A DNA stretch of 64,000 bases from Saxidomus purpurata (GCA_022818135.1 JAFMSR010000013.1:27917331-27981330); one strand, 5' to 3'. Shown: positions 37,619-60,904, counted from the stretch's first letter. Notes: generated from the sequence alone by a model not told the origin. A program made the numbers and translations.

Positions 37619-39149
37619 CTGAAAAAATTCTACTTATTGTGATATTTCATAATTATGTGATTTGATTTGATATTTAAAAGAAACAAAACAAATATACATG
37701 TATCCCCAAGAACAATTCACGTGTCTGACAGAGCAGAATCAGCCAAAGCCCAAATTATACATTTTGTAATTATTACCAAAACAGATACGAATTTTCAAAG
37801 TAGACCGATTTTGTTCACAAAGACTGTCATGGTATATATTGACTTTCCAATACAGAAGTGAAGAAACATGGACAATTAAGTTAGTATAACGTGTGCATGG
37901 TCGCTTGAAACTCACTTAAGAATGTAAACATTGACTACATTTGTATCTATCACAAAGTATGACCAAATTATGGTCTATAGGCTATACTGTGAGAATGGAG
38001 GCAAACACATAAACTTAAAAGCCATCATTGAGAAGAGTTCTGGAAAATGCAACTAAAACTCGTTTACAGAATTGCATAGACAGTCTGAATATAATGACTG
38101 TACGGAAGATTTACCAAAGTGTGACGACAAAACCGACGCAAATAGGATAATCCCCATTTTCTTCGAAACTTCGAGCGTAAACAAGAAAATATTGCTAAAT
38201 ATCAAGATTCTCACTGAATTTTGTTTGCAAAACTTAACACATGGTGCATATATCACCACTGCAGCTTCACCAAAAGTGTGAGGCAAATTTCGATCTCTGG
38301 AACATTTCTTATAAAAGACGATTATGCAATACTACATTTTGCATATCTATGCTCTACTTAGTACTGTACTGGAAAAGAAGATTTTCAAAATATTTCCTTT
38401 AGTTGTATATATGTGTTACTCTATTAAATACTTTTTCTTTAGCATGCTACGAGTGTTAAAAAGATGAGCTTTGTAGACGACCGAATAACGATGCGAAATG
38501 TTAAAACGTTATACGAATAACGATGCTGAAATGTTAGCTGACGTAACGAAAATGTTATATGCATCGTATACCAAAATTACATTTAAATCGAAACCAATTC
38601 TGTACATAATAGTGGTCTGCAGCGTACGTAGGCCACATACATATCTAGTTAACTAACGTTCAAGGGACGAACCATTACTATAATCCTACCTTCCGAAAGA
38701 GACTTCTAATTTTCTTGCTTAGACAGTCAGGTACTAGTGCTCTTATAATCCATCCTTTCAATCAGTGAAAGCATAGGTGTGTAGTCAGATGGTGTGACCT
38801 TTATGTGAGTCGTCTGTTATAGTATTTTACTTGGGTTAAACCTAAAATTATATATGTTTCTTGTTTGAATTTGATTGATTCTATGAACCAGGGTTGAAGC
38901 AAATAGAATGAAATAGTTTCCTACATTTAAGGCAGTTGAAGTAAAGTAACACATTTCTTCCATCGTCTTCTGTTGAAATTTGAATTTCAACTTCATTTTC
39001 ACTACAATGTATAACAAAAGTCTATCATATATTTCTTATCACTTTGAATTGCTAATTTTATGCTTTGTTATAGGGATTGCTAAATTTTTATTTCACCTAC
39101 ATTATTATTCAAAACATACTCCCAGAATAAATGTTATATTAAATACAAT

Positions 39150-41090
39150 GTAAGTAATTACAATTTACGATGAATTTCAATTTACGATGTGACGATTTAT
39201 ACTTAATCTTTTTTAGTTATTATAATTTCACGAGTTTGCACATCTGTTTCTCTCCTATGTCTTATTTTAGTGTTGTTTACAGCAAAAAACTGAAATCTAT
39301 TGAAAGATGAAACGTTTCCTTTTGTAAAGTATTTGATGCTTATTAAAAGTAAAGCTAATTTTTCTCAAAAGGAAAACAACAAGTGCTATGTGATGATTAT
39401 ATTAAAATGGACTGTCACATGTTACCAGTGTTGTTTAGGGGGTGAAATAACTATAAGACAAGGCAAAAACAACTGATGCCTTAATCAGACAGGTATAGTA
39501 TTACTGGAAAAATTCAAAGGAAATGATGAAGGGTAGAGGAGTTGCCGTCTTTGTCTTTAAACAATAAGTACTGACTTCACTGAAACATGAGAAAATTAGG
39601 TTTACTATTTCTTTGATAGAAAGATATTACTGTTGTACTATCAGCTGGTGATATTTCTTTTTATCTCATTTATTGGAAAAAAAACAAATTTAATGATCAT
39701 AATTGTTCTTAATTAAAGCTTTTCTTTCTCAGTCTTATTAAGCCTCCTGCAGATATATAAGGACTGAAGCAGCAGAAAACGAAAATAAATGTCCATATAA
39801 GGACTCTGTCACGGATAAAACATAACCCAAAGAACAACATTCCTTACAGAGTTAGCTCCCGTAATAACAACGTATATGCAATTCACTTTATCCTAATTAT
39901 ATGACATGAATGATTGAATCTTATAGCCATTAATTGTCCGACTTAAAGATACAAAAGTAAGTGCTCGGGATAGAATATTCGCGTGGCTAGGGTGACTGTA
40001 AGCTATACATTTTACAATCGCGCAAATATGTGACAAATTGATCAACAACGTATTAGATTTAATACATAGAACGACCGAATATCCGGATATTCGTTCGAAA
40101 GGCTGACCGAATATCCGAATACCAATTTGGGTATTCGTTGACATCCCTAGAAATAATATTTCGGTCGGCTGTTATCACACGATGTGCACGTCTTAAATAC
40201 TACCGCAAACTTGTGGGCTTTTCATTACATCATTGAAGACATCAATATGTCTCACTGTTAAAAGCATGATAATGGACTCGCAACTCAGCAACAGAACATT
40301 TAAAACTTATTACTAATAATAAACACGGCTATATAAACAATATTCAATATTTGAATAAACATGATAAAATTACCGATAATATTAAACGGTCTATTTGTAT
40401 TCAAAAATATTATAGGCGCACATATGCAAATATTTTCCCTAGGGTAATTTTGTTAATTCTTACCTATACAACAAGTCTTACTTTGACTCATGATAGACTT
40501 ACGTTTTATCAGCTAACTTTGAAGATTATATAGATGTATAAAACTGTGCAATACACACTTATATATGTATAAAACATTCATATTTTAAAGGCTTATTAAC
40601 TGTTTAAATGGTTATGATATTCAGAAAGGCTTCATTGTGTTTTAGATTGTATCATCAACATGTTTGTATGACGACATATTTAACCATTTTAATTATGCAA
40701 TGCATGATTTTGGCGGTGCTAAGATACGCAGTAATGTCTGTCGTACAAAGTGATTTGAAGCCAGTTTCACACGCAACTGGTTTGCCTACAATGCAGATTT
40801 TAGATTGTGTACATTCACATAATATATTTATAAGGGATGTTGCTTTAAATCTAAAATATTTGAAAAATGATACACTTAAATATATAATGTAAAAGTAAAA
40901 TTTGAGTAAACCTGTCAATATGCTTTGTTTGTGTTGAATTTCAAAAGCATTTGCAGTGATTTAAGATTTGATAGCGTATACCTTCAAAACTACAGAAATA
41001 CTTTACAGGCATTCAATATAATGAAATCTTTTTTAATATTTCGTTTTACATTAAGTTAATTTCCGAGAGTTCGAAGGCCTAGTTTTTTCA
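39150..41090. repeat. Duplicated block, copy 1
   Basis: Segments 39150-39715 and 40150-41090 match 60905-61526 and 62990-63940 in direct orientation at high identity (for example CACATCTGTTTCTCTCCTAT and TTTGGCGGTGCTAAGATACG). The middle segments differ between copies. Confidence 0.85.
40063..40152 (-). repeat. Interspersed repeat with ATATCCGGATATTCG motifs
   Basis: Palindromic CGAATATCCGGATATTCG and a second CCGAATATCCGAATACC, ending (on the - strand) AGGGATGTCAACGAATACC. A diverged + strand relative is at about 846-912. Confidence 0.55.
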
Positions 41091-42059
41091 TCACAGTCTG
41101 AGGGTGAACCACTTTTACCTATTAGCTACATGTACATTGTATATGAGAAGTTCAAAATAACCAAAAGAAACCATTGCATAAAATGTGTTATAGGGAATCT
41201 ATACAATACTGACTGTACCTGAACTTTCAGTTATATTTTAATTGTTATTCATGATAATGAAAGAGAGAATTGATACTATGCAAAGAACCGGGATAAAATA
41301 GTAGCAGCTATCTTTAAATATATTCTTAACAGTGAAATATTTATACAATTTTTCAATTAAATGAGATCATGATACGAAAAAACAAAATTTGTTAAAGAAA
41401 ATACAAAAAAGAGAATGAAAAAGTGATGTCAGAGAGAAAATCGTGTGAATAAGATGTATCTTTCTTAATAAAAAGAACATATATATTCACAAATTTGGAT
41501 ATTATACTAACAAAATAAGTATATGCATAATACATGAGAAAAAAATAAAATATACAAATTACAAAACAGATAGTTATAATAATTGATATAACATAGGGAT
41601 TGTACGTGATTTAAAAAGAATGGATATATGAACACACGAATGACAGGGTATGATTGAGCAATGAATATGACTCAACAAGCATGAAGTTGACAGTCGGCTG
41701 CCAAACAAAATAATTTTTATCTCTCACATATAACCATCGTTTTGGCATTATGAGTATTTTTTTTAGTAACACAAACCACGGATCTTGTATCTAAGATCCC
41801 TGCAAAAAACTAAACGTTTTACACAAGTTTGCTAAATGATTATGATATTTTGACAACGGTTGGTCGAGACTTTAAACAATAAAAAAGAATATAAAGCAGT
41901 AAAAATCAATTATATACTACAAAGATAGAGTGGGGCCTCTCATACACAACACTTGTGGAACTATACATTTACTACTAGGTATGATATAAAAGAGAAAACC
42001 AATATTTTGCACCATCCCTTAATTATACAGCTCGAGATACACTTTCGTTCTGATCTTTC

Positions 42060-42560
42060 AACAGCACCAATTTTGTATTGCTGTCAAAATGCTTCCTACA
42101 TGTTTGCAGTTCAGTTGTGAGCTTGGAAAAGAGGTAAAACTCCAAAGGTGCTAGATCAGGTAAATACGTTGGATGTAGGAGGAGTCTAGAGCGTACATTG
42201 CTGTTTTTGCTGCTGCAACATCTAATGTATGTGCAAGTGTATCGTCACGAAATACAAGGATACCTGCTCTGATATTTTACTTCCGTTTCTCTTTAATGGC
42301 CTCTTAAAACTCTGGTAGTTAATTAACATAGCAATGGCCAATAATGGCTGGCCTGACCTGTCAGAATGTATTTCACGTCTGATAACACCAGCGCAATCTC
42401 AGATACCTGATAACAGATCCTTGTTAACTGCTGTAGTTCGATGGTTGTGAATCGTGACGTCTTCTATGATTTCTTTTAACGTTAAACTCTGGATCAAACT
42501 GATGCGCCCATCTCTCATTCTGAGTCACAAATTTTCTGTGAAATCTTTCTTCCACACTTG
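42060..42560 (-). pseudogene. Fossil mariner-family transposase fragment
   Basis: In broken - strand frames: FVTQNERWAHQFDPE (cf. mariner DETWVHHFDPE, first catalytic D now N), then LKRNGSKISEQ, ILVFRDDTLAH (cf. LLHDNARPH) and HPTYLPDLAPLEFYLFSKL, which holds the PDLAP site. Several shifts and stops. No terminal repeats identified. Confidence 0.75.
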
Positions 42561-44056
42561 AATCCTGCAGTCCTATTCTCAACAGCTGATAAGAAAGACA
42601 ACCATCACCAAGCGTATTTTCATGTTTTTATTATTTTCCTTGACTGATGTTACTTTCATTTGCAGATACCTTATCATTGTTCTCGTCCGTGACTTCTCCA
42701 TTAAGCCAATAGATTACAGCTCATCATCAACTGAATAATCTTTTCCATACCTTAACTGATTACCTCTAATCAGTAAAGATAGTTGCTCTAAACATTTACC
42801 CCGATTCACGACTGCTGGAATGAAATATCTACAATACCAGGATTATTTTGTTTATGTTCCTTTGTATACATTTTCATAATAATATTCCTTGCTCCTGTAA
42901 ATCTATTATGTTCTGCTTTGTTTGCGATGTCACGTCATATCACGAATATCATTAGGAAATGACTTGAATTGGACCGTTTTTTCTACCAGATAATTTTCAA
43001 ACTGTTTCGTTTTGTTTCTGAAAAAGTTCAAACTCTAATAAAACTTAATTTCGTGCATAAATACACGTCATTTGTAATTTAGCTATGTTGCACAGAAGTT
43101 GCAAGATTATCCTGCCTTTTACTTTATAGATGTAAACTCTTAATGAGTCAGACTTCAAAACATACTCGCACGTGCATTTGTTTACGAAATCAATTCACTG
43201 GTACAACACATACAAACGAACACTTTTCAATTATTAATAAATGTAATCTACACACCTGTGTATATTGCAATAGATACGAAACACTTTCAAGCAACATCGT
43301 TGGTAAAACAAATATCACTATACAGTACTGTAAAACATACATCGAATTCGTATAAGAGCAATTTAACAATCTATATAAATAATACCAAATTGAAATTGGC
43401 CATAATACAAGACAGTACCAGAACATTAGAAAATGAAAATAGTGTAAACAGGTTCCACTATGCTGTTAACTTAAATGTCGTTATAGTCGATAGTTTCCTT
43501 TGTAGAACAGTTAAATAGTTAGACATTAAAGTGATGTAGAAATATTCTAATACAATAATCTGTACATGAATCGTGTTCGGGTATTCGTCAGCGCACAGGC
43601 ACCTCTCTCTGTATATATGTATTCATCCCTTAGCTATGAAGCTTTTAGTTTTAATCAATTAATAGCCTTGAGCAACCAATGCGATACATATCATTGTTTT
43701 CTCTGAAATTTTCGTTTACAACACAGTGGCTATTGTTTAATGAAGCTAGCTGAAGCAAACATCACATCGTGGTGATCAAATAAAAGAAACTCATGAAAAA
43801 TATTTTATCAACAAAATGTGACTTATTTCTATTCAGGGAAGAATCAAAGCCATGGTCAATTAGAAAGCAGAACTTGTGATTCACAGGTAGGTCAATACAC
43901 ATGTTATAAATACGTTATAAAAGACACTAAGAATCTTTTTCGCATCCGCATTTCATTGAAGATGAATGTTTATATGAACACTTCTTTTATAGATAACATC
44001 GATGCAAATAAACTTCAATTTTTTTACACAGTCTCCACTTTTTGCTTGAACTTACT

Positions 44057-44400
44057 TTAAGTAATACTATGCCTGAATGTTGCCGACATCTGCTGTTTGT
44101 GTCCTGTGTTACTGATATTTTATCCCTGTACTACTCTGTACACCTGTGAATGTCCACATGAATATAACTATCAAAGGGCCATCTAGTATTTCATTTCTTC
44201 TCGTAATAAACATCATTTATTTTATTTAGCGTTGTATTACCTATTCAGACGTTTTCTCTTTTAAATTATCTTTGTATATGAACATCTTAATAAGAAAACA
44301 TGTTTAACATTAAGGAAATGTAACGAAGCAATTTATCTTAAAACGTCACATGGGAAGTTAAAGTCCATCGTAAATTGTTGTTAAGAGCACATTTACATTG
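44057..44400. repeat. Local duplication, copy 1
   Basis: TAATACTATGCCTGAATG, TTTTATCCCTGTACTACT and AGTCCATCGTAAATTGT recur in the same order in copy 2 (45940-46310). Diverged and non-coding. Confidence 0.65.
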
Positions 44401-45939
44401 TACTCATTTAAGAGAAAAAGACACTTGAAATACTTTTGATTGATTCGATAGTTGACTATAACATTTGACAGAAGTTTCATCTACACAGTCTTCGGCTGGC
44501 ATCGCTTATCAAAGTGGTGTCATATACAAATCAAAGCGTTGAAAGCACACAAATGCTTTATTATCTTATATTCATTTCAGATGCAGAACATTTGACCAAA
44601 CGTTTCATTAAAATCGTCCTTTCTAAAATAAGCCTACTGACTGACAAAGCTTTTGGCAACATACAAGCATGGTATTATTCTCCCCGCGTTGGCCGTCCGT
44701 CCGTCCACCCATCGCCACCTCGTCTTTCTGGTTCGGAGCAAAATGAGAGAATTGAAGGGAATAATTAATATGTCGGTTGGTGCGAAAAGCGCAGACAAGA
44801 ACTATAACTTATATCAATCCTATTATTGTCCAAAGTTCCCCGAAACAAAACCCAAAACCCCTCGAGGAAAATGATTCTCCGCACTTTAATAGAGAATATT
44901 TAGAGTGGGTACTGTTACTAAAACTGACCCCATGTTTACATCACCCCCTTTATTGAATATGCTTGTCCAGAGCAAAATATGGAGAAAATTCTGTCAACCT
45001 TATACATTCAAATACTCTAATCATAGATATTTCTGTTGTGCACATTCAGTCTGGTCTGCATATTCAGCCTGGTATCAAGTAGTGACCTGGTACTGATGTA
45101 TATAGCCGCCTGTTTCCGGTTGGACAGGCATAAACCTGACAAAAAAAATCAGAATGAAATTTCTAGTGTTTCAATTCATAATCTGGAACATGACATACAT
45201 ATTATTTAAGATAAATACTAGTCTGCAATCATTTTCTTTTAACAATACAGGAAATAACTTTTGCTACAATGCACCTTTAGTGACCAGTATATAACTGCTG
45301 TAACCAAAAAACTTCGCATCTAAATGTATTTGTATATCTTGCATTTATAAGATTACAAAATATTAATTTCGTGAACAGGATTTTGCCTGAAACCTAATTT
45401 AAAAAATGCATACTTTATGTATTTAAAAACGAAAACGTCCCAGGTCGCTGGTATATGTAAGAGTAAGTATTTGACTTCAAATGCACCATAATGTTGTATA
45501 AAATTTAAATAAAACAGTGGCTTCGAAACGATATATATAGAGTGTTATGAGAACATTTTAAAGTGACAAAACATCTCAACTAAACGGAAAAACTTGGAAG
45601 GACCTTTCACATATCACACATCTGGATAAAATCATAATACCTTATAGATGCCATCATTATTTTCCTTAAAACTTGAATGTACCTTGTTTCTTATGATCAT
45701 TTGTATTTCCAATTAGAAAGCTAAAATAATATCGCTTACTAATTGAACAAAAGTAGTTTACTTCTATCAAAAGCAAAAATAACTCATATTTATGCTTATT
45801 TTTAAAGAGATTTGGGTCAAGACGGTAACTTAGTTTCCTTTAGTTATTATCTTTAAAGTTATTATGTCTAAATACACTCTCTGAACAAATATAAGATAGG
45901 AAAAACAAACAATATTTCCTCACCGCCTGATTTCCTTTG

Positions 45940-46310
45940 AAATGTTGGAGTAATACTCTGCCTGTACGTCTATGTCATCTACTGTTTTTGTCATGTATTA
46001 TAGTTATTTCATCCCTATTCTACAAGGAACACATGTGACAGCCCGCTTAAATATAATCACCATATAGCCATTAAGTGATTCATATCCCCATGATAAAAAA
46101 GGCATATACTTTGAACCTATCAAATACATTATGAAAGGTTACATTTCACTTTTCGAAATAGAATAGATTATATGTTATTTATTGTTGCCAAGCACATAGT
46201 TCACTAAAATATGACATAGGAGAGAAACAGATGTTTATATCATTTAAGTTTATAACGTCAAATGGAAAAACTTAATATCCATCGTAAATTGTATTAAAGA
46301 GCCAATTAAA
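45940..46310. repeat. Local duplication, copy 2
   Basis: TAATACTCTGCCTGTACG, TTTCATCCCTATTCTACA and ATATCCATCGTAAATTGT match copy 1 at 44057-44400. Lies 0.6 kb upstream of the kringle start codon. Confidence 0.65.
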
Positions 46311-46373
46311 ACTTATTAAAATAATTGACTACAATAACTGTGAGTATCTAGAATCAGTCGGATTAAATTTTAT

Positions 46374-46425
46374 CGAGTCAAGTCAAGTCAAGTAATATTT
46401 ATTTACATAAAGTCGGATGTTTTAA
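46374..46425 (-). mobile_element. SINE/LINE tail remnant upstream of the kringle gene
   Basis: GAGTCAAGTCAAGTCAAGTA then ATATTTATTTACATAAAG mirrors the tail at 52165-52200. Sits about 0.5 kb upstream of the kringle start. Confidence 0.4.
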
Positions 46426-46851
46426 CATATAAAATATAAACTCTGTAGAGCTTTTGACACCGATTTATAGATCTACATACATATTTGCAGATCAATTATC
46501 ACATAATTTATTATTTTACAACATATAGCACATTTAAAAAAAGATATATATTTTAACCTTGCATAACTGCTATGCTTGATTATAAATTAAGGTACATTTG
46601 GAAGCAGTCCTCCTAACACAATCTTCAATTCGCTTTTCAAAGTGATATATGTTTGATTTTAGTTATAGTAAAAAAAGTAAATGTAGTAGAAATTAAAATT
46701 TTAACCGCCGTTACTGTAATGCCAGAAATATTATATTTTACTGTATTGCCTTAACTGTATTAAAGCATTTGACTCTTCTAGTTTTAATCCTAATCAAATC
46801 CCATCTAAACAAGAAACTAATATAGTTTTACCTTTAGCCTAAGTAGAATAC

Positions 46852-46857
46852 TATAAA
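46852..46857 (+). promoter_or_regulatory. TATA-like box before the kringle gene
   Basis: TATAAA 40-45 nt upstream of the ATG at 46897. If used, transcription would begin close to the start codon and the 5' UTR would be short. AT-rich background makes chance matches common. Confidence 0.35.
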
Positions 46858-46896
46858 AGACAATTCAAATAAAAGTCACATCCACTTTGTGTCAAG

Positions 46897-56286
<9,390 letters not shown>

Positions 56287-56321
56287 GCAGCACAACCACA
56301 GTAGCCCAAAACCAAAAAAGA

Positions 56322-56327
56322 AATAAA
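56322..56327 (+). promoter_or_regulatory. Possible polyadenylation signal of the kringle gene
   Basis: AATAAA 36 nt after the stop codon. Very short 3' UTR if used; AT-rich background lowers confidence. Confidence 0.4.
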
Positions 56328-56329
56328 AA

Positions 56330-59261
56330 TTTAAACCCCGCTATTTTGCAATAACAAGTGCTCGGAGAAACCGGAATACCGTAAGGACTATCGGTTTACT
56401 CGAATATATCGTCCTTGGTTCAGTCTTTCAATCTGCACTGTAGTTTCCATATCGGATTTTCAATTATCAGAATTATTGTCCATAACAAAACAGCGATTCA
56501 TTAATCAGAGAGCTACCTTGAAGGTCAAGGTAACAATCGAAACTTGATATTAAGAAGAATATCAACATGCATTCACTGACTGTGACAAAACTTAAAACCT
56601 GTACAACAAAGGCGTTTTGTGGAGGCTACCTGCACCGTCAAAACCAAACTTGGAGCTCAAACCTGTGACTTAGAGTTATATTCTGAAATTTCGAAACTTA
56701 ACTTTAACATCTACGTATAAAGACTAATTTTGAAATGGTCCTTTACGGCTGTTTCTCAAATTCAATGTCACGTTTTATTGCTAAAGTTTATAATACTTGA
56801 TCTCCTCAGACCCCGGAAGAATGTTTTCGAAACAAGAGCAAAATGCTAAACTCGTGCAGAGAGTATGCAATGTCCATGTTTACAACCTTGCCTTCTCAAT
56901 TTAAATGAGATATATAGGATCAAATTTCAAGTCATTATATCTACAAAACATTAAATTTAATATATGTTGAAGTTTTGGATTTATGTTGATGTGAAAAAAC
57001 CTGTATTTTTCAAACACGCTTAGCTAATAGTCAAGGTCACACTTGAGGGTCAGAGGTATATACACTGTATTACCTTTAACTTTTACAGGTTTGATTAAAC
57101 TTAAGACGATTTTCTTATCTCAGAATGATGATATGATCTTCACAAACTTGTGCAGGATCTTTCTGAAACTTTGCACAGACGATCCCTTAATATCCGGCTG
57201 GAACATTTGTATTGCACTGAAATACTCCCTTAATTGTATCTTGCATATTTGTAAAAAAATCCTCACTGAATTTGTATCATCACTTTAAGCAAGTAGTATA
57301 CACTTGAATGAATCATCAAATTTATTTCCGTAAAGCAGTCCAAAGTTTGATGCTAAAACATAGCGTATTGATATTTTGTCAGCTACTGTGTTGCTAATGA
57401 AATTGATTTTTCTTTCGTTTTCAAGAAGTTTTTAATTTACACTTTGTAGAAACTACGTTAAAGACTGTTCATACATCTTAATAATACAATGGTTGAAGCA
57501 CTCATGTTATTATGTACATGTGCATGTAAAACATTTTATAAATAGTTTGCTTACCGTTTGCTCTTTGGAAAAACATTCATTTATCAATTAAAGCTTATCG
57601 TGATGTAAGCCTTTGTCTACTCAAACTGTCTAATTTTGAGAGTTATGGTGCCCTCTTATGCATTATTATTACCTAAATGTTTTATGTGAGATCTGATGTT
57701 CTGTTTTAAATCTATTATAATTATACTTGGCAAAATTCTGAATGGTTCGTCTTCTATTATTTCATTATTGCATGATGTACAGCACCAAGGTAATGACATC
57801 TTCGGGAAGACCTGAATATGGATCATCTCCATTGCTTGTTTTTCCATGCTTGAATACAGTAACTATTATTTAACTATTAATTTTCCAGCTCTATATATCT
57901 TCTTTATTAAGCAAAAAAGTCCATTTTGAAAGGATTTGTATTCAATAGCGGCCTTTCCATTTTGATAAGTGCACAAATAGGTCATTACTTTCCATTTGTT
58001 TAAAGTGCACTGAAAGCAATTATGCTCCTTTCAAGTCGAAGTACGAAGTCATGCAGGTGTTGGTTGTAAAATAAATCTTTTCTTTGAATTTATCTATTTT
58101 AAAGCCCTATGTAAAATTAATTGTTTTAGGGGAGAGTAATGATATAACTTTGTTCTATACATATTTTTTAATGAAACAGTGTTGACGCATGTTTTTTTTT
58201 ATATTCATGTCCTTTTTGTATGAAAAATGTGGAGCCAGTAAGCGTTCCTAATATGATATCAATGACAAAATGTTGCCCTGTAAGTAAGACATTTACTTCT
58301 GATGTTTTAACAACGTTAGAAATTTTTGTAATAGTAACGGTCACTTAAGCCGACGAGACATCTTCTCCGTAAAAAAAAACTACAACAGTTTTACTAAGTA
58401 CTTGCAAGATCCAAAGTTGGGTCTTTAAGACATATACGTGTACTTCGCGCTACGACCGCGCGGTAAAAGTTACGAAGTTCAGTAAGTGTTGCATCAAAAT
58501 TTGGAAAATACAACCTCTCTTTGTTTTATTTCGTCATATATTATTTGAAACAATTCCAATGCTGCAAACGGAATAGTTTAAAAGAAATGCTACGTGACAA
58601 TTAAAAGACTTCAGAAACATTCTTTCAAATTGTATCTTATCAATTATTGCCGGCCCATACACAAACATACATACAACATATAGACAGTTCATAGTGCATG
58701 GGGTTAAACTAGTAGTTGTACAAAACATGCATGATATTGCAAGTAAGTAATATACTAAACATATTAATAATTGCATGTTATAACGGTCCAATATAATATG
58801 TCAAGGCACACGTCTTTCTCTCTTTAAAAGCATAATAGATGTACAAAGATATATTCCTTATTAAATTAACATTTTCTTTTGACATTATGTCGTAAAAGTT
58901 CTCTACAGGTTCTCTACAGTTCTAATACACAGGTAAATACTTTGATCGAACACTATAAACGACATTCCGTTAATAAAATGGTATTCATCTTCAATAACAG
59001 TTTCACAGAATGGACAAACTCGATGAAGTACCTTCCCTTTTCAATAATAAGATTGTGCGAGGAGCTTCGAAAACTTGCCATACATTTACGAATTTTTTTT
59101 ATATCTATTACAGAGGCATATGTTTCAACATTAAATGCATATTTGAACATTGAATAGTGATACAATTTATTACTATCAGTATATCTTGAGATCTTACACC
59201 TGAATAATGAAGTGTTCCTGGTTCATCATGATTATTTATTTTTTCTAAGTACAAGTGCACT
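56330..59261. other. 3' flank of the kringle gene, no gene recognised
   Basis: AT-rich with scraps of a repeat (TGAAGGTCAAGGTAACAAT at 56519, GTCAAGGTCACACTTGAGGG at 57032) of a kind common in mollusc DNA. Related wording is seen at 55070-55390 in the last kringle-gene intron. Confidence 0.5.
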
Positions 59262-60035
59262 TGTCTAGTAGGTGTGGTCAATTTTTACCCCTGAGGCATG
59301 AGTTGAACATAGTAGTTGGAAGACCACTAGATAATGTTACATAATATTTAAGCTTTTGGCCTTGTAGTTTTAGAAAAGAAGATTTGTAGAGTATTTTCTA
59401 CACCAAACGACCCCCTTGGCAGGGTAAATTTTGACTTGCAGGGCATGATTTGAACGAACTTTAAAGAGGTCCGATAGACACTGTTACAGACTAAATGTCT
59501 AGGCTCTAAACCTTGTGGTTTTACAGGAGATTTTTTACTGGTTATCCTATATACGTCTATGTAAAACATGTGACCCCTGGGTGGGGCTAATATTGTCCCC
59601 AAGGGCATAATTCTTACAAACTTTGAAGAGGTCCACTAGACACTATTACAGAAAAAATAGTTTAGCTCTAAACCTTGTTGTTTCGAAGAAGAGAATTTTT
59701 TAAGGTTTTCCTGCATATGTCTTTGTAAAACAAGTGACCCCCTAGGCGGGGCTAATATTGACCCTAGGGGAATGATTTGAACAAACTTGGTAGAGGTCAA
59801 CTAGAAAATGCTATATACTGAACATCTAAGCTCTAGGCCTTGTGGTTTTGGAGAAGAATAATTTTAGTTATCCTATAGAAACCTATATAAAATCAGGTGA
59901 CGTCATCAGGGCGGGATCAATTTTAACCCAGGGGTCATGATTTATGCACTATTTGTAGAGGTCCACTAAACAATGCTGCATGATTAATATCTAAGCTTTG
60001 GGCGTTGTGGTTTCAGAGAAAAAGATTTTTTAAGT
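59262..60035. repeat. Diverged tandem repeat, unit about 165 bp
   Basis: Five units aligned on AGAGGTCCACTAGACA-like blocks near 59321, 59469, 59630, 59797 and 59962. Each has GACCCC...GGGGC, CATGATTTGAACAAACTT and TCTAGGCCTTGTGGTTT. Confidence 0.88.
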
Positions 60036-60904
60036 TTTCCTTTTTGTTGTCATATCAAGCATAGTTCTGCATGGAATATATTTTTTTGACCAAGTATGGT
60101 AGAACTTTATGTAAGGAAAATTCTTACCAAGCTCATCAACATTGGCCCAGTGGTTTCAGAGGAGATGAAAATTGCTTTGAATTCCGTGTTTTTGATAAAA
60201 TAATCATTTATTTGAAACGTTAATGATAAATTAGAGGTTGAGAAGATCAAAACGAATTTTCTTTAATATCTGGAATTGTAATGGGCGTCTTCTAGAAAGA
60301 AAATACAGTTAAACTTCGTTCGCCCGAACTTCATTTGCTCGAAAACAACCGATCGCTCGAACAATAAAAGGTGTCAGTCTCAACTATCGGGCATTATTGA
60401 ACGGTGTATGTTTTACCACCTCGGTAAATGAACGATTCAAGGTAAACTGAATTTCTTAAGCAATGTTGATAAAATTAGTAGTAAATTGGCATAAATTTAA
60501 CATTTTTCACAAAAGGGATATAACATTTTTTAAAGGACATGCTGCCGCTTAAAGTTTTGAAAAATGAGTGCAAATAAAGTGTTTGCGATTTAATCATTTT
60601 GATTCAAAATTGCAATAAATACATTACATATAAGCGTTTTATCAGATTTCCCATGACATAAAACATGTTGAAATGTGTTTCGTTTTAATAAAGTCAGATA
60701 TACCCGTATCAGAAACGGATTTAGGCCCAACGGATAAAAGCTGTTCAAAAAGGAAAAACAATGATTTGCGTGAACTTCGCCGGTTTATCCTTCAAAATTC
60801 ATGTCGGGATATATTTTTGAGGTCCAATCTTGGTGTATAATACACACTTGTTCTTAGAGGTATCAAAATGATACTACCTGGGTTAAACTGTAATTACTGG
60901 CTCT

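Larger units (their letters stand above)
42600..46850. other. Intergenic region between the kringle loci
   Basis: AT-rich. Holds the local duplication at 44057 and 45940, a bivalve-type repeat scrap near 44675-44740 (CCGCGTTGGCCGTCCGTCCG) and the tail remnant at 46374. A possible orphan exon (43840-43887) is noted in the findings. Confidence 0.5.

Noticed and set aside
38100..38286. Start exon of the inverted paralog (- strand MGIILFASVLSSHF with donor g/gtaaat)
   Set aside because: The phase would fit kringle A, but the hydrophobic core is short and there is no similarity to the intact gene's signal exon; left as a guess only.
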